Notes: generated by a model not told the origin, from the sequence alone. A stretch of 64,000 nucleotides of DNA from Yersinia intermedia (GCF_900635455.1 NZ_LR134116.1:3348001-3412000), one strand, 5' to 3'; positions 23,288-31,645 are shown, numbered from the stretch's first letter. Program-made: numbers and translations.

Positions 23288-25963
23288 TTATTCCTCCAAA
23301 TCATCTGGCATCATGAGCACCACAAAACGGGGTTGCTTACCGTCAATTCTGAGCGTTTTCTTGGTGATCCCCTTGCTCGGTTTATCCAACATACCGGCAT
23401 CTGCCAGAACCTGAGCAAAAGCCACTGCATTAGCACCTACGGCTATCTCGTCGCGAAACACCGACGGGAAGGTATGGAATACCAATGTGTCGAGTCCCTG
23501 CTTTTTCTCCCGATACCCCGCTAAATCCTTTATTGGTAAATCTCGCGGATCCGTCTCAGGGTGTGGTAAATAACGGCTATAACCGAAGCGTTGCAAGAAA
23601 GACTCAGCCTGTTCCGCCCATGCTTTTGATTCACGGTTACCCATACCAAAATCATTAACCCATGCATTAAAGCCATGTTGTAAAGCATCACGACACTCTT
23701 GTTCATTCCAACTGGTAAGGTGTTTGGAAAGTAGCAAAGCGGCTTCCAGTATGGCGAACCTCGATGCAACACGGCGTACCTGCTCACTGGCTTCATCGGG
23801 TAATAATGCTATCCACCGACGTTCCGCATCCCTGACAGCTTGCGCTGCTACCTCTTTCTGGCTGGCTAAGCACTTAATCCATGCCCGCCCTACCGCACCG
23901 TAGTGGTCTTTACAAGCATCTCGCATAGCATCTGCATGGGCTTTACCGTCCTTGAAACCATGGTATTCAGTTGCTTTGGTGATAGGCACATTTAAGAGCC
24001 GAACCAGTTGGCCAGCGTTTACCTTGCCTCCATCAGCTCGGATATAACTCTCAAGGTCGATTTCACCTGTACTGAATGCCATTGCTCGCCAGCGTTTCAC
24101 ATCCCGATTACCGCCCTCCTTGGCCCCCTGAATTTTGCCAACTCCGTTAAACAAAGCGTAAGCAGCATCAGCAACTGCGCGTTTATTGCTGCCTTGCCCT
24201 ATCTCATCCAGTGGCATAAAACCGTCATTGTGCGCCGCAGCCTCATTTACCAAGCCCAATGCTGTTGAGTACCACGTCAGTTTCAGCGCTTCGGGTTCAC
24301 CATAAACAGTGGTAGCCGCGTTACCCGTCGTGGTTTTACCCGCGGAGGAGCCACCGAATAAATGAACACCAAAACCATCCGCACCAGCCAGACCAATGAG
24401 CGGAGCAGCAAAAGCACAGGCAATACCCAGCATCATGGAGGGGTTTCCTCGAGCAAGTTTTGCAACATTGCTGCGCCAACTCTCTGGCGTGCCTTTAGTG
24501 GTATAGCCTTTTGCCGCCGATGAACGGCCATTAAAGAGTACAGGGGTTGCAGGCGACCCAATCACCGAACCATCGGGCATAATGTATGCACCACATTGCC
24601 AGCCAGTAGCATTGGCAACCGTCCAAAGCTGCCGTTCTCCACTGCGTTGCAGATAGTCCGCCAGTATTGCCCGTAATCCACTCTTGGCTGTGATAGATAA
24701 ACCACCAGCCCGCAGCCGCGACCAGCCTTCCCGCTCGCCAATGTCACGCATGGGTAAAGCTTCTGAACGTTCGGTACTGTTACCCTCCGGCGTCCAGGAG
24801 AGGATCAGATACCGCTCGTTATCGTCTTCACCTATCCCCGCAACTGATATCGGGTCACTCAGCCAGCTTTCTCTTTCCGTAATATTGCCGTTACTTTTAT
24901 CCAGTTTGGGTTCAACCCAATACATGCCCCCTTTACGCTCATCAACATATGGACGCCTGACATCCTGAGGCTCCGCTACCGGAGGCTCCTCTTCTGCCAA
25001 AATATGTGGTTGATATAGAGAATCAGCAAACGCGGTAATACTCGCATCCAGTCCATACTGCTGACGATAATCATCCCAGTCGGCTTTATGGTCTGTCGGT
25101 GGTAAGGCAACCCAGCCATTCACCGCGGTAGCCGCTTTCTCAGCAGATTCTTTCCCGACATTCTTTTCACCGGGTTTAAGATCGTTATCAGCAGCAATGA
25201 TAATTTTCGCATCAGGCCAACGTTCCCGGCTGGCTTTCGCTATATGGATCAGGTTCCCTTCATCAATAGCGGCCAGCACAACCCCATCACTCAGTAACGA
25301 AACTGTAACGCCGGTTGCGTTACCCTCTGCAATTAACACCGTGACAATCGGATCATCATCCAGAGCAGTTGGAAGCCTCACAGGAATGAACGAACCTTTC
25401 TTGATGGTGCCGGATATCAGTCGTTTGGTGCCATCAGGCTTAATCACCTGCGCACCCTTTACTACGCCCTCCATTGTTTGCAGTACCAGCAGCAAAGAAC
25501 CGTCACTCAATAAGGCTTGAGGGGGGCTTGGAAGCCCCTTATTAAGTAGGTACTGAGATTCGCCAGGTACCGTTTTCGCCACCAGCTCCGCAACCTTATC
25601 CGCTATCGGGATACTGGGTTGTACCGGCTGTTTTACAGATTTAGCAGGTACCGTCGCAGACACTCGCGAGTCGGGATCCATTCCCAGTGCATCTGCTACC
25701 ATGACCGCCGCCTCAGTGGAGGTGCATTGCTTAACTTTCTGTACCAGCTCAAGCCCATCACCGGCACCACACTGATTACAGAAATGGGTCCCACGTCCAT
25801 CCTGATCATCAAATCGGAATCTGTCTTTGCCGCCACATGCCGGACAAGCAGAATGGTCGCGAGGTCGTTCCGGTACATCAATACCGAGGTAACCAAGAAT
25901 ATCGCGCCAACGGTTGGTAGCCTGAGCCGTAACTTCACGGATCATGTCGATGGATGGCTTCAT
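23288..25963 (-). CDS. Primase-helicase (Zn ribbon, Toprim, DUF927)
   Basis: 891 residues in the layout of phage P4 alpha-type replication proteins. A zinc ribbon (CPACGGKDRFRF and CNQCGAGDG) is near residues 41-70. A Toprim domain (TVLIAEGNATG, then IIIAADND) spans about 210-300. A DUF927 helicase domain follows, with Walker A GGSSAGKTT near 535 and Walker B FMPLDEIG. It primes and unwinds DNA at the phage origin. The start overlaps the upstream stop as ATGA. Confidence 0.92.
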   Translation of the reverse strand: MKPSIDMIREVTAQATNRWRDILGYLGIDVPERPRDHSACPACGGKDRFRFDDQDGRGTHFCNQCGAGDGLELVQKVKQCTSTEAAVMVADALGMDPDSRVSATVPAKSVKQPVQPSIPIADKVAELVAKTVPGESQYLLNKGLPSPPQALLSDGSLLLVLQTMEGVVKGAQVIKPDGTKRLISGTIKKGSFIPVRLPTALDDDPIVTVLIAEGNATGVTVSLLSDGVVLAAIDEGNLIHIAKASRERWPDAKIIIAADNDLKPGEKNVGKESAEKAATAVNGWVALPPTDHKADWDDYRQQYGLDASITAFADSLYQPHILAEEEPPVAEPQDVRRPYVDERKGGMYWVEPKLDKSNGNITERESWLSDPISVAGIGEDDNERYLILSWTPEGNSTERSEALPMRDIGEREGWSRLRAGGLSITAKSGLRAILADYLQRSGERQLWTVANATGWQCGAYIMPDGSVIGSPATPVLFNGRSSAAKGYTTKGTPESWRSNVAKLARGNPSMMLGIACAFAAPLIGLAGADGFGVHLFGGSSAGKTTTGNAATTVYGEPEALKLTWYSTALGLVNEAAAHNDGFMPLDEIGQGSNKRAVADAAYALFNGVGKIQGAKEGGNRDVKRWRAMAFSTGEIDLESYIRADGGKVNAGQLVRLLNVPITKATEYHGFKDGKAHADAMRDACKDHYGAVGRAWIKCLASQKEVAAQAVRDAERRWIALLPDEASEQVRRVASRFAILEAALLLSKHLTSWNEQECRDALQHGFNAWVNDFGMGNRESKAWAEQAESFLQRFGYSRYLPHPETDPRDLPIKDLAGYREKKQGLDTLVFHTFPSVFRDEIAVGANAVAFAQVLADAGMLDKPSKGITKKTLRIDGKQPRFVVLMMPDDLEE

Positions 25964-26355
25964 GCTGCACCGTCCTGACTGAATACCAGCCCATGCCGGT
26001 TATCGTGAGGATTAGCCAAAGTCTCTACGACTGTAGCCTTCATGACTTCCGTCATTGTCTCGACGCCGTGCGGTGTCAATTTACTGTTATCCTTACTCAG
26101 CATCTGAGTGTAGGTTTCCACAAGAATCCGCGAGCCGTCATCACGCCCGAATTCCTGAAAACAAAGCACTTCCAAAGAATGAATAAGGCAATTACAAATT
26201 GCTGCCTCAGTTAAATTTTCCAGAACAACAACCTTTCTAGAATTAATAATGACATTGGCAATGGATTCGCCTCTATTTCGTTTCTGACAATAAGCGATAA
26301 ATGCCACTGCAATATGTTTACGATTTAATTCGATTGAATGATTCAGGTTCGTCAT
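25960..26355 (-). CDS. Small early protein upstream of primase (131 aa)
   Basis: About 131 residues from ATG 26355 (MTNLNHSIELNRKHIAVAFI), with AAAGGA eight bases upstream; the frame opens seven codons earlier without a site. It is translationally coupled to the primase. No family is recognised. A replication accessory role is possible from position. Confidence 0.7.
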   Translation of the reverse strand: MTNLNHSIELNRKHIAVAFIAYCQKRNRGESIANVIINSRKVVVLENLTEAAICNCLIHSLEVLCFQEFGRDDGSRILVETYTQMLSKDNSKLTPHGVETMTEVMKATVVETLANPHDNRHGLVFSQDGAA

Positions 26356-26468
26356 AAATATATCCTTTCCTTTCATCAGGCCGAGCGAGTCCCCAGCCTG
26401 ATGGCTGTCATTTTTGAGATGTTGGAATGCTAACTAATTAAATACAGGGCATTTAGCTATTGGCTTTA

Positions 26469-26672
26469 TCAAGGCGCTCCATTTTGTCCGGCCTCCCGCT
26501 CAAGCAAATGAACCGCAACTGGCCCGGCGAGATCCAGTGCTAGACCTAGTAATTCCTTTTCGTCAGTAGTATCTAATTCAACATTGGATTCAAACATCAA
26601 CAGCAAGAGAGCATTTAATTGACCAGCCTTATGCGTGGCAATATCCAGAGGTACTGATTCATTGGCTTTCAT
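26469..26672 (-). CDS. Small early protein (67 aa)
   Basis: 67 mostly helical, acidic residues (MKANESVPLDIATHKAGQLN, then LLGLALDLAGPVAVHLLERE) with a GGGAG site. It directly follows the DUF4222 gene. Function is unknown. Confidence 0.7.
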   Translation of the reverse strand: MKANESVPLDIATHKAGQLNALLLLMFESNVELDTTDEKELLGLALDLAGPVAVHLLEREAGQNGAP

Positions 26673-26674
26673 GG

Positions 26675-26845
26675 TTATGCTCTCCCAATAAAGGTAAATT
26701 CAGCAACGAACCGCGCCAGTGGCATAATGCAGGGCGATGAATATCCGTCACGGCTAAAGGTAACGCGATTAAAGGCAACGGAATCGACAGTGACCAATGA
26801 GCCATGACTGTCTTTGTAACGATCATTTGGCTGTGGCTGGCCCAT
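26675..26845 (-). CDS. DUF4222 family protein (56 aa)
   Basis: The 56-residue frame from ATG 26845 (MGQPQPNDRYKDSHGSLVTV, then DSVAFNRVTFSRDGYSSPC) matches the DUF4222 pattern of D-R-Y-x-D-x-x-G, valine strand, R-x-G-Y, C-x-x-P. AGGGGG precedes the ATG. It overlaps the upstream gene by 23 bases and ends 2 bases before the next start. These small proteins are common in lambdoid early regions; function unknown. Confidence 0.85.
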   Translation of the reverse strand: MGQPQPNDRYKDSHGSLVTVDSVAFNRVTFSRDGYSSPCIMPLARFVAEFTFIGRA

Positions 26846-27020
26846 AATTCACCCCCTTAATATTTTTCGCCGCTTTTTCAGCGCGTTCCTGAGCGATCCA
26901 AAGAAGTTCATAACCCGTGTCGTTACCATCCTCACTAGCAATTAGCATTGAACTGACTTTTAAAATTGAAGCAATTTCACTGAGAAGATCGGAAACTTCG
27001 CAGGGCGCTAATTTATCCAT
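26823..27020 (-). CDS. Small early protein (65 aa)
   Basis: 65 residues (MDKLAPCEVSDLLSEIASIL, ending GPATAK), helical. The ATG overlaps the ORF6N gene's stop by 8 bases and has GGGGGTG upstream. It probably belongs to the same operon; no family recognised. Confidence 0.68.
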   Translation of the reverse strand: MDKLAPCEVSDLLSEIASILKVSSMLIASEDGNDTGYELLWIAQERAEKAAKNIKGVNYGPATAK

Positions 27021-27807
27021 GAGTCACCCCCATAACATCGGACAGATTGATGCTATGTACTGCCAGCCATGCTTCGCGAGGCCATGATTTTACAGAGCCA
27101 TACTGTGGATCCGGCACAATCTCAGGTTTAAAGCCATTCTCAAAACACCATTTCCGCAACGGATGCCACGCAAACTTCTGATGAGTCACATTTTCTACAG
27201 CTTTCACCGTGGCATGCTTTGTACTTTCCCCCAGCCGCTCTTCCAGTACACGACATTTGCGAGTGGCTGCACTTAGTTTGCCGAGGGCGCTGGCTTCACG
27301 TTTACGGCTAATCTGACCTTTGGTGCGAATGGCTTTGTCGGCGCGTTGCTTTTCAGCTAAACGGCCTTGCTCGGAGTCGATAGCCAACTGAAGAATTTCC
27401 AAACGACTGAGGTCGGGAGTCGTTGCAGGTGCAGGTAACGCACCACGTCGAGTAAAATAAAACTCGGTGAGGTCGTTGTAGTATTCCCACGCCTGATCCG
27501 TTTCTAACATCTTCGCGTGATTGGCAGCACCGCGCTCAGTCCAGAGCATAAGTGAGCGTGTTTTTGGCGAGATTTGCAGCTCGCTTAAAACTAGTCGCAA
27601 ATTGTTGAGTTCAGTACCAACTACTTTGAAGAAGTGTTTACCCTCAACAAAACGGGATTTATTTTCATGGTGATTTTGCTGGATACGGATCGCTGTTGTG
27701 CCATACCCAGCCGCAAGCTGCTCAGTAGTTGCCACGCGCTGCCCACGATACTCAATAACCTGCAAATCTTTGGCCGCAACCATTGCCAGTTCAGTTTTAT
27801 TAGCCAT
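27013..27807 (-). CDS. ORF6N-domain protein (antirepressor-like)
   Basis: 264 residues from ATG 27807 with GGGAG upstream; the frame opens 15 codons earlier. Residues about 10-110 form an ORF6N DNA-binding domain (IEYRGQRVATTEQLAAGYGT, then FVEGKHFFKV). A coiled coil follows, and a C-terminal domain reads FAWHPLRKWCFENGF. ORF6N proteins are relatives of KilA-N and P22-type antirepressors. In a prophage without an obvious CI repressor it may act on host or phage regulators. Confidence 0.85.
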   Translation of the reverse strand: MANKTELAMVAAKDLQVIEYRGQRVATTEQLAAGYGTTAIRIQQNHHENKSRFVEGKHFFKVVGTELNNLRLVLSELQISPKTRSLMLWTERGAANHAKMLETDQAWEYYNDLTEFYFTRRGALPAPATTPDLSRLEILQLAIDSEQGRLAEKQRADKAIRTKGQISRKREASALGKLSAATRKCRVLEERLGESTKHATVKAVENVTHQKFAWHPLRKWCFENGFKPEIVPDPQYGSVKSWPREAWLAVHSINLSDVMGVTHG

Positions 27808-27808
27808 A

Positions 27809-28156
27809 TCAGTTTTTCTCCCGGGCATAAAATGACGCGACACCATCAGCAAGGACGTTTTTCATCACATCCAGTCCTTCAGCACTGATCTCTTCATCAG
27901 CAAAACAAATAGTCAGCATATGGATGGCGAACGACTTCCCCATCTTCCCTAGATATTGCCTCTCTGCGGGAATAACCAGACCTTTCCAGATGCAGATTGC
28001 TGTTGAGTCAACATCAAGCGTGATTGATACCCGACGACCATCTTCAGTGTTGACATAAGCCACCGGTCTTCCGCTGTCTTTCAGGAGATGGCTAAGATAC
28101 GCGTGAGCTAGCTTGCGACAGAGCCTGCCTATACGTCTTTCGTAATGTTCAGTCAT
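27809..28156 (-). CDS. Early protein of unknown function (115 aa)
   Basis: About 115 residues from ATG 28156 (MTEHYERRIGRLCRKLAHAY) with AGGGGGTGTGCA upstream. The longer open frame to 28261 lies in the neighbouring gene. It contains VSITLDVDSTAICIWKGLV and an acidic helix, EEISAEGLDVMKNV. It shares a nearly identical ribosome-site context with the next gene. No family recognised. Confidence 0.7.
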   Translation of the reverse strand: MTEHYERRIGRLCRKLAHAYLSHLLKDSGRPVAYVNTEDGRRVSITLDVDSTAICIWKGLVIPAERQYLGKMGKSFAIHMLTICFADEEISAEGLDVMKNVLADGVASFYAREKN

Positions 28157-28607
28157 TGCACACCCCCTGCTCATTTTTCGCGTCATGCTCTTCAAACCGC
28201 ACGATGTTATGTGCCGCCTCAGTCCACCAATACACTTGCAACCGTTGCTGCTCGTTCTCAATCAGAGGAATAACAACTGTCAGCAAATGAAGCAGACCTT
28301 CTTTGACGCGTAATAAACGAGTGCGGGATACATTCTCGCTGGTGTCAGGGATTGGCTTACCATGGCTGCCCATCAGTTCAGCAATCAGGGCTTGAGTTTC
28401 TTTGTATGAAGGTGGGTAGATATCATCCTCATCAAGGAGCTGCATGATGCTGGTGATCTGAACGTTGCTTAACCGGCGCTCTGTAGCCCCCAAGAGAACA
28501 GTGGCTGATGCTTTATCAAGGTTTTCAGCTTCACCACACCATGACAGTTTGAGATCACCACCAGCAGCGTCTAATGCGCTAAATTCAACACGGTATTTTT
28601 TAAGCAT
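28149..28607 (-). CDS. Early protein of unknown function (152 aa)
   Basis: About 152 residues from ATG 28607 (MLKKYRVEFSALDAAGGDLK), preceded by CAGGGGGTATGCA. It overlaps the Icd-like stop by 8 bases and its own stop overlaps the next start. It has an N-terminal beta pattern, then helices ending in WWTEAAHNIVRFEEHD. No family recognised; the position suggests early operon expression. Confidence 0.72.
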   Translation of the reverse strand: MLKKYRVEFSALDAAGGDLKLSWCGEAENLDKASATVLLGATERRLSNVQITSIMQLLDEDDIYPPSYKETQALIAELMGSHGKPIPDTSENVSRTRLLRVKEGLLHLLTVVIPLIENEQQRLQVYWWTEAAHNIVRFEEHDAKNEQGVCND

Positions 28608-29694
28608 TGCATACCCCCTGTGCAGGAATGCGACCAGCAAAGGAAAGTATGAACTGACCAGCCAGAGAGCGGCGGGCATCTTGTTCAGAATGGGCAGTTA
28701 CTGATTCACGGTGCGGTTTAGCGTTCAAGTCAGAACGGCACACGGCGAGAAAGAGATACTGAAATTTAGGGCGAGTTTGGGTACTATGTTGTAATGCCAT
28801 AGTGTAAGCCTCATTTACATTGTGGTTAGACGCCTCAGCAGTGTTGGTAGCACTCTGAGGCGTTGCCTTTTTTACACCATGAGTAAGTAAGGTGTTAGGG
28901 CACATTAGCGCCAAGTGTTGGGGCACGTCAACTCTTTTTTTCCTTTCAAGATTAGTGTAAGGTGTCATAACACTTAAAGGAGAGCGTTTAATGGCAACAA
29001 GAGCAAAAAATAATAAGTCAGCGACAAAGGGGATACGCTTTCCCCATGAACTTATTGACCAGATTGACGCAAGCGTAGAACGAGAAAAAGAAGATAACCC
29101 CACAGTTAACTTTTCCGCATGGGTACTCGATGCCTGTGGCCGCAAACTCAAGGGTGAGCAACGCAAGAAGGCCAAAGAAGCACCAGAGGGCTGAACAGGC
29201 TTACTCACAGTAACTCTGTGACCTACGAAAGTTTCGCATGTACGAACATGCCATGCTGCAACATGTTGATTTTCCTCATGATGGAAAAAACCATAACCAC
29301 AAAGGGCGGTATTCTCAGTACCTCCCTTTTCTTTGCCTGTAACTTGCTGATTTTCATTGTTACATCCGTTTCGAATGACTACCGAACCTAAGCAATGTTT
29401 ATATTCGGACGAACCTGAGTAACGGTAATTTTCAGCCGAACCCGAACACTGTTCGCCTTTGATTTCCCGACAAACGGACTGTGCGTTCCTCGAAAGAATC
29501 AATAAGTTAGCCCCACTTCCTGCGCGACAGGTTTGTGCAAGAATCAATGAGTTAGCCGATTGCTCCATTTCAGCACAATTAAGTTTAATCAACGGGTTAC
29601 GGTGTGCCGGTAAACTCGGTGGATTGCGGTGTTTAGTATGCGACTCGCTCAAAGATAGTCGGTTCAGGGTGGCGGCTTGAGTTGTGGGCATCAT
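28600..29694 (-). CDS. Icd/Ash-like protein; true start uncertain
   Basis: The C-terminal 66 residues, from ATG 28800, carry the conserved Icd-like ending (FQYLFLAVCRSDLNAKPHRE, then SEQDARRSLAGQFILSFAGR) seen in P1 Icd-type host division inhibitors. The frame stays open to ATG 29694, which overlaps the upstream stop and has GAGGTGG before it, so a 364-residue product is possible. Against that, 28991-29194 holds a convincing gene on the other strand, and residues 170-300 look like its antisense shadow. I trust the 28600-28800 part; the longer form is tentative. Confidence 0.6.
   Translation of the reverse strand: MMPTTQAATLNRLSLSESHTKHRNPPSLPAHRNPLIKLNCAEMEQSANSLILAQTCRAGSGANLLILSRNAQSVCREIKGEQCSGSAENYRYSGSSEYKHCLGSVVIRNGCNNENQQVTGKEKGGTENTALCGYGFFHHEENQHVAAWHVRTCETFVGHRVTVSKPVQPSGASLAFLRCSPLSLRPQASSTHAEKLTVGLSSFSRSTLASIWSISSWGKRIPFVADLLFFALVAIKRSPLSVMTPYTNLERKKRVDVPQHLALMCPNTLLTHGVKKATPQSATNTAEASNHNVNEAYTMALQHSTQTRPKFQYLFLAVCRSDLNAKPHRESVTAHSEQDARRSLAGQFILSFAGRIPAQGVCNA
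28830..28873. ncRNA. Candidate regulatory hairpin RNA upstream of the Icd-like gene
   Basis: ACGCCTCAG at 28830-28838 and CTGAGGCGT at 28855-28863 enclose a second stem, AGTG/CACT, so both arms pair over 13 bases with one bulge. Six T residues follow on the plus strand. On the minus strand the GCCTCA arm could also pair with TGAGGC in the Icd-like ribosome-site region at 28810-28815. This resembles the logic of the P1 C4 antisense RNA, which controls icd. The strand and existence of a processed RNA are not established. Confidence 0.4.
28991..29194 (+). CDS. YlcI/YnfO-like ribbon-helix-helix protein
   Basis: A plus-strand gene of 67 residues (MATRAKNNKSATKGIRFPHE, then FSAWVLDACGRKL) matching the YlcI/YnfO family of small Arc-like DNA-binding proteins in lambdoid phages. 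AAAGGAG lies upstream. Just before that, AAGGTGTCATAACACTT is a near-palindrome suited to autoregulation. It is the only plus-strand gene in the early region and may be a regulator active in the lysogen. Confidence 0.82.
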   Translation: MATRAKNNKSATKGIRFPHELIDQIDASVEREKEDNPTVNFSAWVLDACGRKLKGEQRKKAKEAPEG

Positions 29695-30203
29695 GCCACC
29701 ACCTCTACACGCAGACCTTTAGCTGTGTAGCCCTGAACCTGCTTACCATTCACACGAACCCGCTTTTTAGTCAGTAAACGGATGTGGTCGCCATAGACAT
29801 GGAGTAACTTTCCATCTAAAGCGACCTCGTTATAACCATATCGTGGCTTGTGTGACACCTGCACAAATGGGCTGCAATCCTTGCTATTAGCGGAAACTGG
29901 TGCGACAACCCCCTTATCTTTGCCAGTTACACGGTACAGCCAGAAACGCCCATCCCTCCCTGTCAGCTTTCGAGTACGAACCGGAATATAACCGGCTTTG
30001 CGCATGGCGATACTGAACGCTGAATCATCGGGGTAATACTGGCGACGAATATTGGCAGGTACTGAAATAGCGAAACTTTGTTTAGTCCAATACTCTGTCC
30101 ATTGATCAACAAACTCGATAGGCAAACCATTAACTTTAATACCGCTGAGTACGATTTTAGGCTGAGTTTGGGTACTGCCAATTAAGGCATTTAATTTTTT
30201 CAT
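29691..30203 (-). CDS. Early phage protein of unknown function (170 aa)
   Basis: 170 basic residues (MKKLNALIGSTQTQPKIVLS, then FAISVPANIRRQYYPDDSAF, ending KGLRVEVVA). It lies between the AlpA-like gene and the Icd/Ash frame and is coupled to the latter by an overlapping stop and start. No family is recognised. A nucleic-acid role is possible from the charge. Confidence 0.72.
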   Translation of the reverse strand: MKKLNALIGSTQTQPKIVLSGIKVNGLPIEFVDQWTEYWTKQSFAISVPANIRRQYYPDDSAFSIAMRKAGYIPVRTRKLTGRDGRFWLYRVTGKDKGVVAPVSANSKDCSPFVQVSHKPRYGYNEVALDGKLLHVYGDHIRLLTKKRVRVNGKQVQGYTAKGLRVEVVA

Positions 30204-30209
30204 GTTTAA

Positions 30210-30296
30210 TTACTCTTCGTTAAATCGCTTGATAGTTGTAGCGATGGAAATCAAATGCTGGATTAAACCTAACGCAAATACACGCAACAAATGCAC
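30210..30296 (-). CDS. Possible 28-residue leader ORF
   Basis: A GTG-initiated frame reads VHLLRVFALGLIQHLISIAT and ends NEE, seven bases before the next gene. ATAGGG lies just upstream. It could be a leader peptide or a small membrane-active peptide. Support is limited to position and the open frame. Confidence 0.3.
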   Translation of the reverse strand: MHLLRVFALGLIQHLISIATTIKRFNEE

Positions 30297-30311
30297 ACCC
30301 TATATGCTTAA

Positions 30312-30509
30312 TTAGGCGACCTCCTTGCGTGACTCAGCAATACGTTGATTGATCCACTCGTCAATTTCGCTTTCAACGAAGGCAATAGAACGGGTACCGA
30401 TCTTAATCGATTGAGGAAAACGATTCTGGCTGATGAGGCGGTAAAGCCAAGCCTTACTGTAACCAGTACGGCGTTGGACTTCTGATAAGCGAATTAATGA
30501 TTGGGACAT
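30312..30509 (-). CDS. AlpA-family regulator / excisionase-like
   Basis: 65 residues from ATG 30509 with AGAGG upstream; the frame may also open at a GTG two codons earlier. It is a winged helix-turn-helix of the AlpA type (LIRLSEVQRRTGYSKAWLYR, RFPQSIKIGTRSIAFVESEI). AlpA proteins control integrase and excision in P4-like elements. It is the first gene after the long leader and is separated from int by about 1.1 kb of non-coding DNA. Confidence 0.88.
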   Translation of the reverse strand: MSQSLIRLSEVQRRTGYSKAWLYRLISQNRFPQSIKIGTRSIAFVESEIDEWINQRIAESRKEVA

Positions 30510-30519
30510 TTTCACCTCT

Positions 30520-31177
30520 TATTCATGAATTTTTGACATAAAAAAAGCCCAACCGACTGGAAGGACTATTTTTTCAAATTTTTGGTACAACAAAACCCAC
30601 AACATGAAATCATGTGCGGTTTATGAAGGTAGCTTTAGATTTTTGGAATAGATACAAACTTTATTAGAGTGTTGTACACCTCTCGGCATACGACCATATT
30701 TACTAATTATCGACTAACTAAACTTCGTTAGCTTTCGAGTCACTACTGCGGTAAATGCGAACCCCTGCAAGGCCATTAATATGGTTTGAGGTGCTCCGCA
30801 AGCGGCAGAGCGAGCCGGATTTATTAAAGAGCGGTATTACATTAATTGGAAGGGACGAAACATCCCAGTTAGTAGTGTTAAAGTACATGCGATTGAAAAT
30901 CAATATCCGCCACATCTCGGTGATAGAACCACGCAAAATAGATTAACTAAATAATATTATATATGTATTACCCATTACTTGATACTAGCCGATATGGGCG
31001 GCATGTACCATTAACATGCGAATTAATGAATATTACTTAACATAGCTTTAAAAAACGTTACGGTGTCGACGACTTTCGCTGACAAATACTAACATGTGAA
31101 AGCTCCCAGCTTGATTACCAATATATACAAATAAATTGTATTTAAAGGAACTTCGTGAGTTAGGGGGCTTCACACAA
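30520..31177. other. Non-coding stretch between AlpA gene and nut-like leader
   Basis: About 650 AT-rich bases with no convincing gene. Short frames at 30718-30936 (minus) and 30755-30946 (plus) lack ribosome sites and recognisable domains. AAAAAAGCCC-AACCGACT-GGAAGGACT at 30540 is a weak hairpin just upstream of the AlpA gene. It may be the 5' untranslated part of the early transcript. Confidence 0.4.
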
Positions 31178-31319
31178 TTTTAAAGAGCGTTTCGCTTTGC
31201 AGCGACGTAGGACTGACGTCCATTATTTAAAGAACAATACACATCTTCACTGCTCTATCGAGTTTGCACTTCTCAGCGCTCGATTAGTTACGCTTTTCAG
31301 CGCTAACTTTTAAAGAACA
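31178..31319 (-). promoter_or_regulatory. Nut-like array: three boxA-like motifs and three GNRA hairpins
   Basis: On the minus strand, in order of transcription: TGTTCTTTAAAA (31319-31308), hairpin AGCGCT-GAAA-AGCGT (31304-31290), hairpin GCGCT-GAGA-AGTGC (31279-31266), TTGTTCTTTAAAT (31237-31225), hairpin TCGCT-GCAA-AGCGA (31205-31192), and CGCTCTTTAAAA (31189-31178). The boxA-like parts resemble rRNA boxA (TGCTCTTTAACA), and the GNRA-loop hairpins resemble boxB. This suggests Nus-factor antitermination of the early transcript. No N protein was identified. Confidence 0.5.
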
Positions 31320-31499
31320 TCTACTATTACTTACTGTAGAACACTACTGTTTACTTGTCCAGCACCTAATATTACCAATGCACGGCATCACTTCACATTT
31401 TCACATCACACTGTGGTGAAAAATTTCGGCTTATCGATTACAGATTTAGGGTGATTTAGCTGAGAGAAAGCAAGATTTTCGGGAGATAACGCGATTAGA

Positions 31500-31616
31500 G
31501 TCGGTTCAAACGGCCTAAAGTCGGTTCAGGGTCGGTTCAAAAAATGAATTAATTAACTTATAAATCAATAAACTAAAATATTGAACCGACTGAACCTACT
31601 GAACCGACCCTTTTTT
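31500..31616. repeat. Cluster of 9-bp repeats and terminator next to int
   Basis: GTCGGTTCA occurs three times in direct orientation (31500, 31520, 31531), and its complement TGAACCGAC occurs near 31582 and 31600, with a partial copy at 31591. The plus-strand inverted copies end in CCCTTTTTTATT. The arms can form a long hairpin able to end transcription from either side, and the repeated unit could also be a protein site, for example for AlpA or integrase. Confidence 0.6.
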
Positions 31617-31645
31617 ATTCCTCACGGAAGAATTTTACTCAATAA

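Noticed and set aside
30718..30946. Overlapping short frames on both strands between the AlpA gene and int
   Set aside because: They mirror each other, lack ribosome sites and show no recognisable domain, although the end of the minus frame looks protein-like.
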